Positions 6,174 through 12,166 of a stretch of DNA of 17,954 nt are shown here, piece after piece. The position numbers were made by a program, and so were the translations under genes. Origin of the DNA: JACCYJ01 sp038198775 (GTDB lineage Bacteria; Actinomycetota; Actinomycetes; Propionibacteriales; Nocardioidaceae). The notes under the pieces are model-generated. The model made no database searches, was not told the DNA's origin, and saw only the letters and a list, made by a program, of their open reading frames with translations. The first letter of the stretch is position 1, and each line of letters starts with the position of its first letter. The stretch spans positions 1 through 17,954 of the forward strand of contig JBBPZV010000016.1 in assembly GCA_038198775.1 (NCBI GenBank). The letters are read 5' to 3'.

Positions 6174-7061
6174 TCATCGCGGCCCCTCGGCGCAGGACGT
6201 ACGCCTGTCACGCTGGGCCGGTTGCGATGCCCGACCCGGGCGGGATGCGCGTACTTCCAATGGCTCAGCGACGCTTCCAACGGGTTGCACCCCATGGGAA
6301 GCGCCGCTATCCCAGGTGAACATGGGATAGCAACACCGCCGCAGCAGGGCTGGGGAGGCGAGCAGGGCGGCGAGGTCGAACCAGCCGTACCCACCGGCGG
6401 CACCACTTGGCGGATTTCCGATCGGCACCAGTCCCGTCGGGTCGTGGGCCGACCACGTCCAGGTCCCGAGGGTGGTACCCACCAGCTCGAGATAGGTGAC
6501 GACGACAAACGCCCCGACATACAGGGTCCGCGACGGCCCCCAGGCGAGGAAGCCCACCAGGCAGACGAACCAGAACGCGCCCAGCACGTCCGGGCGCGGC
6601 GCCAACAGCAGTCCCCATACGGCGTATCCGCCACCGAGCGCCACGACGGCCGTCACGCACTGGCCGAGGTGACCACGGACCCACGCCGAACGTCCCAGCC
6701 CCAAGGCGGCCAGATAGACCAGGCCGTGACCCGGCGGGACGTACGCCGGCACGTTGTCGAAGCGGTAGGCGTACACCCCCAGCAGCGGTGAGAAGGTGTA
6801 CTCCACCGCGGTGGCGAAGGCGACCACCACCCCGGTCTGGATGCGGACCAGCGCCCGCTCCCGCGCCAGCACGCCGATCAGGATCGCCCACGTGCCAACG
6901 CCCAGCGCCCGCTGCTCGAGCAGCCCGCCGGTCGAGTCCAGCACCAGCACGGTCGTGACCCAGGCCAGCACCCCGACCGCCGCGGTCGGCCAGGCTCCCC
7001 ACCGCAGTCGCTGCCCGGCCTCCGCTCGCAGCAGCAGAGCATCGGTCCGGGCCAGGCTCAC
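6174..7061 (-). CDS. Uncharacterised multi-pass membrane protein
   Basis: From GTG at 7061 the frame gives 295 residues and about seven or eight hydrophobic segments. Distinctive stretches are VVVAFATAVEYTFSPLLGVY, YRFDNVPAYVPPGHGLVYLA, TYLELVGTTLGTWTWSAHDP and GNPPSGAAGGYGWFDLAALL. Polar residues Glu, Tyr, His and Trp within membrane segments suggest a membrane enzyme or cofactor binder, but I do not recognise a named family. The frame runs further upstream across the CBS gene, but there it is only antisense, so the start near 7061 is preferred. The last 55 or so residues, after SPALLRRC, read through the hairpin cluster at 6253-6331 and look non-homologous: basic, Ser/Pro-rich, no membrane segment. 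The true C-terminus may have been replaced. It is divergent from the CBS gene and convergent with hisN (45 bases between stops). Confidence 0.65.
   Translation of the reverse strand: MSLARTDALLLRAEAGQRLRWGAWPTAAVGVLAWVTTVLVLDSTGGLLEQRALGVGTWAILIGVLARERALVRIQTGVVVAFATAVEYTFSPLLGVYAYRFDNVPAYVPPGHGLVYLAALGLGRSAWVRGHLGQCVTAVVALGGGYAVWGLLLAPRPDVLGAFWFVCLVGFLAWGPSRTLYVGAFVVVTYLELVGTTLGTWTWSAHDPTGLVPIGNPPSGAAGGYGWFDLAALLASPALLRRCCYPMFTWDSGASHGVQPVGSVAEPLEVRASRPGRASQPAQRDRRTSCAEGPR
6253..6331. repeat. Compact element of nested, mutually exclusive hairpins
   Basis: Three inverted repeats overlap in 79 bases. GCTTCC (6273-6278) pairs with GGAAGC (6297-6302), enclosing GGGT-TGC-ACCC (6282-6292). TGGGAAGC (6295-6302) pairs with GCT-A-TCCCA (6306-6314, one bulged A). 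GCTATCCCA (6306-6314) pairs perfectly with TGGGATAGC (6323-6331) over an 8-base loop. A related CTTCCAATGG lies at 6254-6263. It could be a convergent terminator, an interspersed palindromic repeat or a small non-autonomous element. There is no target-site duplication that I can define. Confidence 0.5.
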
Positions 7062-7100
7062 CGGCCCAGTCTGTCCTATCGCGGTGGCGAGGCTCGGGGC

Positions 7101-7106
7101 TAACCT
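7101..7106 (+). promoter_or_regulatory. Leaderless -10 box (TAACCT) for the CBS-domain gene
   Basis: TAACCT is seven bases before ATG 7114, so transcription should begin at or next to the start codon. The 9-base string TAACCTGCC is the same as at hisN (5250-5258). No Shine-Dalgarno and no clear -35 are seen. Confidence 0.5.
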
Positions 7107-7113
7107 GCCGGGC

Positions 7114-7548
7114 ATGCACATCTCCGACGTGTTGCACTCAAAGGGCAGCGACGCCGTCGAGACCATCGCACCGGACGCGCCGGTTCGCGAGCTGGTCGAC
7201 AGGTTGGCCGAAGCCAACGTCGGCGCGCTCGTGGTCAGCGAGGACGGCGCGACCGCGCTCGGCATCGTCTCCGAGCGCGACGTGGTCCGACAGCTGCACC
7301 AAGACCCGGGCGTCCTCGACCGCCCGGTGTCGGCGATCATGACCGCCGACATCCAGGTCTGCGAACCCGAGGACACGCTGGAGTCGCTGATGGCCACGAT
7401 GACCGAGCACCGCATCCGCCACGTCCCGGTCGTACGCGACGGCCGGCTGGCCGGCATGGTCAGCATCGGTGACGCGGTCAAGCAACGGATGAGCCAGCTC
7501 GAGTTCGAGCGGGACCAGCTCAACCAGTACGTGACCGGGACCCAGTAG
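7114..7548 (+). CDS. Two-CBS-domain protein
   Basis: The 144-residue protein is a Bateman module: CBS 1 at about residues 1-60 (ISDVLHSKGSDAVETIAPDA, then VGALVVSEDGATALGIVSERDVVRQL) and CBS 2 at about 70-128 (PVSAIMTADIQVCEPEDTLE, then RIRHVPVVRDGRLAGMVSIG). A short charged helix (SQLEFERDQLNQYVTG) ends it. Such free-standing pairs bind adenine nucleotides and act as energy sensors; the partner is unknown. ATG 7114 is chosen because the frame upstream is antisense to the membrane gene and because TAACCT is positioned for a leaderless start. The fluoride operon begins 87 bases downstream on the same strand, so read-through into it is possible. Confidence 0.9.
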   Translation: MHISDVLHSKGSDAVETIAPDAPVRELVDRLAEANVGALVVSEDGATALGIVSERDVVRQLHQDPGVLDRPVSAIMTADIQVCEPEDTLESLMATMTEHRIRHVPVVRDGRLAGMVSIGDAVKQRMSQLEFERDQLNQYVTGTQ

Positions 7549-7559
7549 CATTCGGCTCA

Positions 7560-7635
7560 CGGCGGAGGGGCTCGCCGCAACCGCGTCCTCGAGCGCCAAC
7601 AGTCCCTGCCAGCATCCACTCCTGGTAGGGGACCC
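7560..7635 (+). promoter_or_regulatory. Structured crcB leader: pseudoknot plus RBS-burying hairpin, possible diverged fluoride riboswitch
   Basis: Hairpin P1 is CGGCG (7560-7564)/CGCCG (7573-7577) with an 8-base loop. AGGGGCT in that loop (7566-7572) can form a 7-bp pseudoknot, with one G-U pair, with AGTCCCT (7601-7607). A weak GCG/CGC hairpin (7583-7585/7594-7596) lies between. This is the topology of the crcB (fluoride) riboswitch, including loop length and the CAACC joining stretch. The pseudoknot strand also forms the 5' arm of a strong hairpin, 7602-7612/7622-7633, whose 3' arm contains the Shine-Dalgarno AGGGGA (7627-7632). The two folds exclude each other, as in a translational switch. 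Against it: the near-invariant AUG segments of the fluoride aptamer are not present (GAG and ACA instead). Confidence 0.35.
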
Positions 7636-8061
7636 ATGCCTGCTGCTCGGTCCGGTCGTTCCGACCTTGGGCTGCTCGCGGCGGTTGCCGCGGGCGGCGC
7701 GCTCGGCGGTCTCGCCCGCCACGTCCTGCTCGTCACCTGGCCCCCTGGAGCCGGCGCCATCCCCTGGCCCGTTCTCGCGATCAACACGACCGGATGCCTG
7801 CTCGTCGGCATGTTGATGGTGGTCGTCGAGGAGCGGCTCACGGTCCAGCCGTGGGTCCGGCCACTGCTGGGCATCGGCCTGCTGGGTGGCTTGACCACGT
7901 TCTCGACCTACACGGTGGCGGCGGTGGCGCTGGCGCGGGAGGGACGGCCGTACCAGGCGTTCGGGTACGTGTCCGCCACGCTGGCCGGCTGCCTGGTCGC
8001 CACCGCGGTCGGCGCTGCCATCGCCACCGGGACGACACGGCTGCGAAGGAGGAGACCGTGA
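7636..8061 (+). CDS. crcB: Fluoride channel FluC/CrcB subunit 1
   Basis: A 141-residue, four-helix membrane protein that exports toxic fluoride as a dual-topology dimer. Family motifs: GGALGGLARH in helix 1, INTTGCLLVGMLM in helix 2 (the pore Asn), GIGLLGGLTTFSTYTVAA at the helix 3 break, and a C-terminal basic tail TTRLRRRRP. The Phe-box TTFSTF reads TTFSTY here, so the second Phe is Tyr. ATG 7636 follows AGGGGA closely (3 bases). It is the first gene of a three-gene operon, and its stop overlaps the next start by GTGA. Confidence 0.94.
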   Translation: MPAARSGRSDLGLLAAVAAGGALGGLARHVLLVTWPPGAGAIPWPVLAINTTGCLLVGMLMVVVEERLTVQPWVRPLLGIGLLGGLTTFSTYTVAAVALAREGRPYQAFGYVSATLAGCLVATAVGAAIATGTTRLRRRRP

Positions 8062-8414
8062 ACACGCTGCCCGACGAAGCCTGCCGGCTGACGATCTTCC
8101 TCGGGGAGAGCGACCGGTGGCACCACAAGCCGGCGTACACCGAGATCGTGCACCGAGCCCACGCGGCCGGCCTCGCCGGCGCCACCGTGCTGCACGGGGT
8201 CGAGGGTTTCGGGCCCTCGCACCACATCCACACCACACGCATCCTCGCCCTGTCGCAAGACCTGCCGGTGGTGATCGTGATCGTGGACGCCCGGGCGCGG
8301 ATCGAGGCGTTCCTGCCGCAGCTGGACGACCTCGCGATCGAAGGGCTGGTCACCCTCGACGACGTGACCGTGGTGCGCTACACCGGGCGCCTCCGCGACG
8401 AGCCTTCGTCGTGA
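8058..8414 (+). CDS. DUF190 (PII-like) protein between the two crcB genes
   Basis: The 118 residues match DUF190: CRLTIFLGESDRWHHKPAYT, then GLAGATVLHGVEGFGPSHHI and LPVVIVIVDARARIEAFLPQ, giving a ferredoxin-like PII-type fold. These proteins often sit beside crcB and are thought to bind a nucleotide and modulate the channel; this is context-based knowledge, not a proven reaction. GTG 8058 overlaps the crcB stop (GTGA), with AGGAGGAG at 8047-8054 as ribosome binding site. The gene ends in another GTGA overlap with the second crcB. Confidence 0.9.
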   Translation: MNTLPDEACRLTIFLGESDRWHHKPAYTEIVHRAHAAGLAGATVLHGVEGFGPSHHIHTTRILALSQDLPVVIVIVDARARIEAFLPQLDDLAIEGLVTLDDVTVVRYTGRLRDEPSS

Positions 8415-8770
8415 TCGCGCTCCTGGTCGCGGTCGGCTCCGGTCTTGGCGCCGCGGCTCGGCTGGTCGTGGACCGCAACGTGTCGATCCGGTTCCCGTCG
8501 GTGTTCCCGTGGGGGACGCTGACGGTCAACGTCCTCGGCTCCTTCGGCCTGGGCTTGCTGGCCACCAGCACCAGCGGCGTCGAGGCCGCGGCGCTGGTCG
8601 GAGCCGGAGGCCTCGGGGGGTTCACCACCGTGTCGACGTTCGGCTACGAGACGGTCCGGCTGCTGCGCTCGGGCGCCTGGCTGCTGGGCGCGGCGAACGC
8701 GCTGGGCAACGTCGGCCTCGGGCTGCTGGCCGCGGCGGGCGGGGTCGCCCTCGCCACGTGGCTGGGGTGA
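8411..8770 (+). CDS. crcB: Fluoride channel FluC/CrcB subunit 2
   Basis: The 119 residues are almost all membrane: VAVGSGLGAAARLVVDR in helix 1, GTLTVNVLGSFGLGLLA in helix 2 with the pore Asn, GAGGLGGFTTVSTFGYET at the helix 3 break, and a final LGLLAAAGGVALATWLG. The Phe-box TTFSTF reads TTVSTF, so the first Phe is Val. That is the opposite change from subunit 1, so the two are likely a heterodimer. GTG 8411 overlaps the DUF190 stop. The short tail ends the operon; a convergent gene ends 59 bases downstream. Confidence 0.93.
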   Translation: MIALLVAVGSGLGAAARLVVDRNVSIRFPSVFPWGTLTVNVLGSFGLGLLATSTSGVEAAALVGAGGLGGFTTVSTFGYETVRLLRSGAWLLGAANALGNVGLGLLAAAGGVALATWLG

Positions 8771-8829
8771 GCTGCCCCCCCCGCTCGAGCGGCCCGACCT
8801 CGCCGACAGGCCCCGCTGCGCCGGGCCGA

Positions 8830-9627
8830 TCAGCGGAAGCGGCCGAAGTCCGGCGGCCGCTTCTGCGCGAAGGCCTCCGCGCCCTCCCGACCCTCCTCGC
8901 TGTCCACGAACAGCTCCAGCCCGTCGAAGGCCAGGTGCGACAGCCCGCCGATGTGGTCGGTGTCGGCGTTGAAGGAGTGCTTGAGGAAGCGCAGAGCGGT
9001 CGGCGAGTACGAGCCGATGGTCCGGCCCCACTCCAGCGCCTTGGGCAGCAGGTCGTCCAGGGGCACGACGGCGTTGACCAGCCCCCACCGCTCGGCGGTC
9101 TCTGCGTCGAACTGCTCCAGCAGGAACCAGATCTGGCGGGCCCGCTTCTCCCCCACCACGCGGGCCAGGTATGCGGACCCGAAACCGGCGTCGAACGAGC
9201 CCACCCGCGGGCCGGACTGCCCGAACCGGGCGTGCTCGGCGGCGAGGGTGAGGTCGCACAAGACGTGCAGCACGTGCCCGCCGCCGACCGCGACGCCGTT
9301 GACCGCCGCGATGACCGGCTTGGGGATGTCACGGATCATGCGGTGCAGCCGCTCGATCTCGAACGTGCCCCACTCGGTCTGCCCGTACCCGCCGGTCTGG
9401 GCCCGCTCCTTCACGTCCCCGCCGGCGCAGAAGGCCTTGTCGCCGGTACCGGTGAGCACCACGGCAGCCACCTGGCTCGACGCCCACGCCGTCTTGAACG
9501 CGGTCAGCAGCTCGTCGACGGTACGGCCGCGGAACGCGTTGTAGCGCTCCGGGCGGTCGATGGTGATGACCGCGACCCCGTCGGTCACGTCGTACTTGAC
9601 GTCGGTGAAGTCCACCAAGCGCATCAC
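8830..9627 (-). CDS. Enoyl-CoA hydratase-family ring hydrolase (MenB/BadI-like)
   Basis: A 265-residue crotonase-fold enzyme. The N-terminal half resembles BadI (2-oxocyclohexanecarboxyl-CoA hydrolase, which opens a beta-keto ring): RPERYNAFRGRTVDEL and GTGDKAFCAGGD (oxyanion-hole loop). The middle shares features with both MenB and BadI: IPKPVIAAVNGVAVGGGHVL and VGSFDAGFGSAYLARVVGEK. The C-terminus PTALRFLKHSFNADTD and KRPPDFGRFR lacks the longer Tyr-containing MenB tail. In this neighbourhood (CoA ligase, SDR, thiolase, no other men gene) a ring-opening role in aryl-CoA breakdown is more likely than menaquinone synthesis. The start is GTG 9627 or ATG 9624, three bases after the thiolase stop, so the two form one unit. 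Confidence is high for the family and moderate for the reaction. Confidence 0.85.
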   Translation of the reverse strand: MMRLVDFTDVKYDVTDGVAVITIDRPERYNAFRGRTVDELLTAFKTAWASSQVAAVVLTGTGDKAFCAGGDVKERAQTGGYGQTEWGTFEIERLHRMIRDIPKPVIAAVNGVAVGGGHVLHVLCDLTLAAEHARFGQSGPRVGSFDAGFGSAYLARVVGEKRARQIWFLLEQFDAETAERWGLVNAVVPLDDLLPKALEWGRTIGSYSPTALRFLKHSFNADTDHIGGLSHLAFDGLELFVDSEEGREGAEAFAQKRPPDFGRFR

Positions 9628-9630
9628 AGG

Positions 9631-10803
9631 TCAGGCCCCCACCCGGCAGACCACGGCGGTGCCCTGGCCGACCCCGATGCAGGCCGCCGCGACGCCAACG
9701 CCTCCGCCACGGCGGCGTAGCTCCCGGCACAGGTCCACGATGACCCGGGGCGCGGACGCGCCAAGCGGGTGGCCGATGGCGATGGCGCCGCCGTGTGGGT
9801 TGACCCGCTCCGGATCGATGGCCGGAAGCCCCTGCAGGGTGCTGAGCACCATGGCGGCGAACGCCTCGTTGATCTCCCACAGGTCGACGTCGGCCGGGGT
9901 CATGTCGAGCCGGCCGAGCACTTTGTCGATGGCTGGCACCGGTGCGACCGAGAAGCGGTCCGGCTCCACGGCGACGGTGGCGCTGGCGACCAGCTGGCCC
10001 AGCGGGACGACGCCGAGCTCGTCGGCCGACTGCCTGGTTCCCATGAGCAGCGCGATGGCGCCGTCATTGATGGGCGAGGAGTTGCCGGCGGTGACGGTCC
10101 CGTCCGCGGTGAACGCCGACGGCAGCGCGGCCAGCTTGGCCGAGCTGGTATCGGGCCGGACCGACTCGTCCCGGGTGACCTCGCCCACCGGGAGCAAGTA
10201 GTCGTCGTGCAGCCCCTTGTCCTGGGCCTCCGCAGCCCGCTCGTGGCTGCGCAGCGCCCACTCGTCCTGCTGTTCACGTGCGATGCCCAGCTCGGTCGCC
10301 ACCCGCTCCGCGCAGGTTCCGAGGGAGTCGGTCCAGTGACCCGGGAAACGCGGGTTGACAAGCCGCCACCCCACCACGGTCTGGTGCAGGGACATCGCCT
10401 TGGGCAGCGCCTCGTCGGGCTTGGGGAGTACGTACGGCGCCCGGCTCATGCCCTCGACGCCGCCGGCCACGACGTAGCGGGCGTCCCCGACGGCGAGCGC
10501 TCGGGCCGCCTGCACCACCGCCTCACCGCCGGAGGCGCAGAGCCGGTTGATGGTGACGCCAGGGACGGTGGCCGGCAAGCCGGCCAGCAGCACCGCCATC
10601 CGAGCCACGTTGCGGTTGTCCTCTCCGGCGCCGTTGGTGTCGCCGAGGAGCACGTCGTCGATGTCGGCCGGGTCAAGTCCGGGGTTGCGGCGTATCAGCT
10701 CCCGCAGCGGCAGGGCCGCCAGGTCGTCGGTGCGGATGGCGGAGAGGCCACCGCGATAGCGGCCGAAGGGCGTGCGGACCGCGTCCAGGAGGTAGGCGTC
10801 CAT
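9631..10803 (-). CDS. Acetyl-CoA acyltransferase (thiolase)
   Basis: A 390-residue thiolase II enzyme that cleaves 3-oxoacyl-CoA with CoA in beta-oxidation-type pathways. The nucleophile Cys is in TINRLCASGGEAVVQAARAL (about residue 90). Other active-site elements are WEINEAFAAM, GGAIAIGHPLGASAPR (His) and the C-terminal AACIGVGQGTAVV (second Cys). The N-terminus DAYLLDAVRTPFGRYRGGL is typical of degradative thiolases such as PaaJ/PcaF. ATG 10803 was chosen: residues upstream of it from TTG 10842 are not thiolase-like, and the candidate promoter ends nine bases before it. It heads the minus-strand unit with the MenB/BadI-like hydrolase and diverges from the SDR gene. Confidence 0.94.
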   Translation of the reverse strand: MDAYLLDAVRTPFGRYRGGLSAIRTDDLAALPLRELIRRNPGLDPADIDDVLLGDTNGAGEDNRNVARMAVLLAGLPATVPGVTINRLCASGGEAVVQAARALAVGDARYVVAGGVEGMSRAPYVLPKPDEALPKAMSLHQTVVGWRLVNPRFPGHWTDSLGTCAERVATELGIAREQQDEWALRSHERAAEAQDKGLHDDYLLPVGEVTRDESVRPDTSSAKLAALPSAFTADGTVTAGNSSPINDGAIALLMGTRQSADELGVVPLGQLVASATVAVEPDRFSVAPVPAIDKVLGRLDMTPADVDLWEINEAFAAMVLSTLQGLPAIDPERVNPHGGAIAIGHPLGASAPRVIVDLCRELRRRGGGVGVAAACIGVGQGTAVVCRVGA

Positions 10804-10852
10804 GATCTCGCCATCTTGACCGCCGAAACCGCGGTGTGCCAACCTCCGCTGC
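10804..10852. promoter_or_regulatory. Divergent overlapping promoters for thiolase and SDR with central inverted repeat
   Basis: Plus strand: TTGACC (10816-10821), 18-base spacer, CAACCT (10840-10845), then seven bases to the SDR GTG. Minus strand: TTGGCA (10842-10837), 18-base spacer, CAAGAT (10818-10813), then nine bases to the thiolase ATG. Each -35 overlaps the -10 of the other. ACCGC (10819-10823) and GCGGT (10831-10835) form an inverted repeat in the shared spacer, fit for one regulator acting on both units. Confidence 0.5.
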
Positions 10853-11614
10853 GTGTCGAGCCCGGCCCGCAGCGCGTTGGTGACCGGTGCCGGGCGAGGT
10901 ATCGGGCGAACGGTGGCGGTACGGCTGGCCCGCGAGGGCTACCGGGTCGCGTTGACGGCCCGCAGCGAGGACGAGCTGAAGCAGACCGCGAGCTTGGTCG
11001 GGCCGTCGGCACTGGTGCTGCCCGGGGACCTGCTCGACCCGGCGACGCCTGACAGGGTGGTGGACGCGGTCGAGGACGCCTGGGGCCGCGTGGACGTGCT
11101 GGTGGCCAACGCCGGCGCCGGCGAGTCCGATCCGATCGCGAGGCTGAGCGACGACTCGTGGCAGCGCCAGCTCGAGCTCAACCTGACCGCGCCGTTCCGC
11201 TGCATCCGGAGGGTGGTCCCGGCGATGGTCGCGCACGGTTGGGGCCGCATCGTGGTGCTGTCGTCGGTCGCCGGCAAGCGTGGTGAGCCGTACCTCGCGG
11301 CGTACTCCGCCGCCAAGCACGGCGTCCTCGGGCTGGTCCGGTCGGTGGCCGCGGAGCTCGCGACCACCGGCGTCACCGCCAACGCGGTGTGCCCGGGCTA
11401 CGTCGACACCCCGATGACCGACGGCGCGGTCGAGACGATCGTCAGCCGCACCGGCCGTACGCCCGACGAGGCCCGGCGGCTCCTGGAGCGCAAGCAACCG
11501 ATCGGACGGCTGGTCAGCGTCGACGAGGTCGCCGAGGCGGTGTGGTTCTGCGTCGCCAACGCCGCCGTCACAGGTCAGGCCGTCAACGTCGACGGCGGAG
11601 CCGTGCAGTCGTGA
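10853..11614 (+). CDS. Short-chain dehydrogenase/reductase (3-hydroxyacyl-CoA dehydrogenase-like)
   Basis: A 253-residue classical SDR. The cofactor loop TGAGRGIG is at about residues 11-18, NAG near 86, and the catalytic Ser-Tyr-Lys in VVLSSVAGKRGEPYLAAYSA followed by AKHG (Ser about 138, Tyr 151, Lys 155). VCPGYVDTPM and GQAVNVDGGAVQS complete the fold. An Arg at the end of beta-strand 2 (TARSEDEL) suggests NADP(H) may be used. The substrate is not fixed by sequence. Between the ring hydrolase/thiolase and CoA ligase, reduction or oxidation of a ring or acyl-CoA hydroxyl/keto group is likely. GTG 10853 is seven bases after the -10 box (leaderless). The stop overlaps the RidA-like start (GTGA). 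Confidence 0.92.
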   Translation: MSSPARSALVTGAGRGIGRTVAVRLAREGYRVALTARSEDELKQTASLVGPSALVLPGDLLDPATPDRVVDAVEDAWGRVDVLVANAGAGESDPIARLSDDSWQRQLELNLTAPFRCIRRVVPAMVAHGWGRIVVLSSVAGKRGEPYLAAYSAAKHGVLGLVRSVAAELATTGVTANAVCPGYVDTPMTDGAVETIVSRTGRTPDEARRLLERKQPIGRLVSVDEVAEAVWFCVANAAVTGQAVNVDGGAVQS

Positions 11615-12009
11615 GCCTGCACCGGCTGAACCCGGACGGGCTTCCCCGACCGAGCGGCTTCAGCCACGCGGTCACCGCCAGCGGCGGGTCGCTGGTGTTC
11701 CTCGCCGGGCAGACCGGGCTGGACACCGATGGCAGGGTCGTACCAGGCGGCGTCGTCGAGCAGTTCGAGCAGGCGCTGGCCAACCTGCTGACCGCACTGG
11801 CGGCAGCCGGTGGCGGCCCAGAGCACCTGGCCAGGCTGACGATCTACGCCGTCGACGTGCCCGACTACCGAGCGCATGCCGACCAGATCGGTGCGGCGTG
11901 GCGGCGGGTCGCGGGACGGGACTACCCCGCCGTGGCGCTGATCGGGATCACCCGGCTCTGGGACGACCCGGCGCTGGTCGAGCTGGAGGGCATCGCCGTC
12001 GTCCCCTGA
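11611..12009 (+). CDS. RidA-family (YjgF/UK114) protein lacking the catalytic Arg
   Basis: The 132 residues have the RidA outline: GGSLVFLAGQTGLDTDGRVV, a helix with EQFEQALANLLTALAAAGGG, LTIYAVDVPDY and the C-terminal YPAVALIGITRLW and VELEGIAVVP. True RidA enamine/imine deaminases have Arg (E. coli Arg105) in the PARS position; here the equivalent residue is Val108. The Tyr of the N-terminal GPY loop is also absent (SGF). The C-terminal Glu is retained. It therefore belongs to a RidA-like subgroup not expected to have standard deaminase activity. In 2-aminobenzoyl-CoA gene clusters a RidA-type protein is a recurrent member, plausibly acting on a ring enamine, but here that is inference. GTG 11611 overlaps the SDR stop. 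Confidence 0.88.
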   Translation: MSLHRLNPDGLPRPSGFSHAVTASGGSLVFLAGQTGLDTDGRVVPGGVVEQFEQALANLLTALAAAGGGPEHLARLTIYAVDVPDYRAHADQIGAAWRRVAGRDYPAVALIGITRLWDDPALVELEGIAVVP

Positions 12010-12112
12010 TCGGACGCGCAGCCGCCCCGCGCCCGCCCCCGCAATCGCCCGTTGAGCGCTTCTCGAGCCTTGCCCGCTCCGGCACGGCTAGCAGGACATC
12101 GTCGTCGATCTG

Positions 12113-12150
12113 TAAGGTTGTGCGCTTGCATCAGGTGCTAGTGCATCAAT
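12113..12150 (+). promoter_or_regulatory. ABC-exporter promoter (-10 TAAGGT) with 15-base-period direct repeat
   Basis: TAAGGT (12113-12118) is a good -10 box; no clear -35 is seen. Transcription would start near 12125, leaving a 42-base leader with GAGGCG as ribosome binding site. TGCATCA occurs at 12127-12133 and 12142-12148, directly over the start region, and looks like a repressor site. The rest of 12010-12112 shows nothing I recognise. Confidence 0.4.
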
Positions 12151-12166
12151 CCGGCCGAGGCGCCCG

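Noticed and set aside
7560..7607. A canonical fluoride riboswitch
   Set aside because: Topology fits, but the near-invariant AUG segments are not present, so only a diverged or novel leader is proposed.
8781..8792. CCGCTCGAGCGG palindrome as a terminator after crcB
   Set aside because: Only four pairs remain once a loop is allowed and no T-tract follows; too weak to call.
8830..9627. Naming the crotonase-fold enzyme menB
   Set aside because: It lacks the MenB C-terminal Tyr-containing tail, has BadI-like NAFRG sequence and no menaquinone genes nearby.
12126..12150. A GntR-type palindromic operator
   Set aside because: Only a direct repeat and a short TGC-N4-GCA are present; no clear dyad or adjacent regulator gene.
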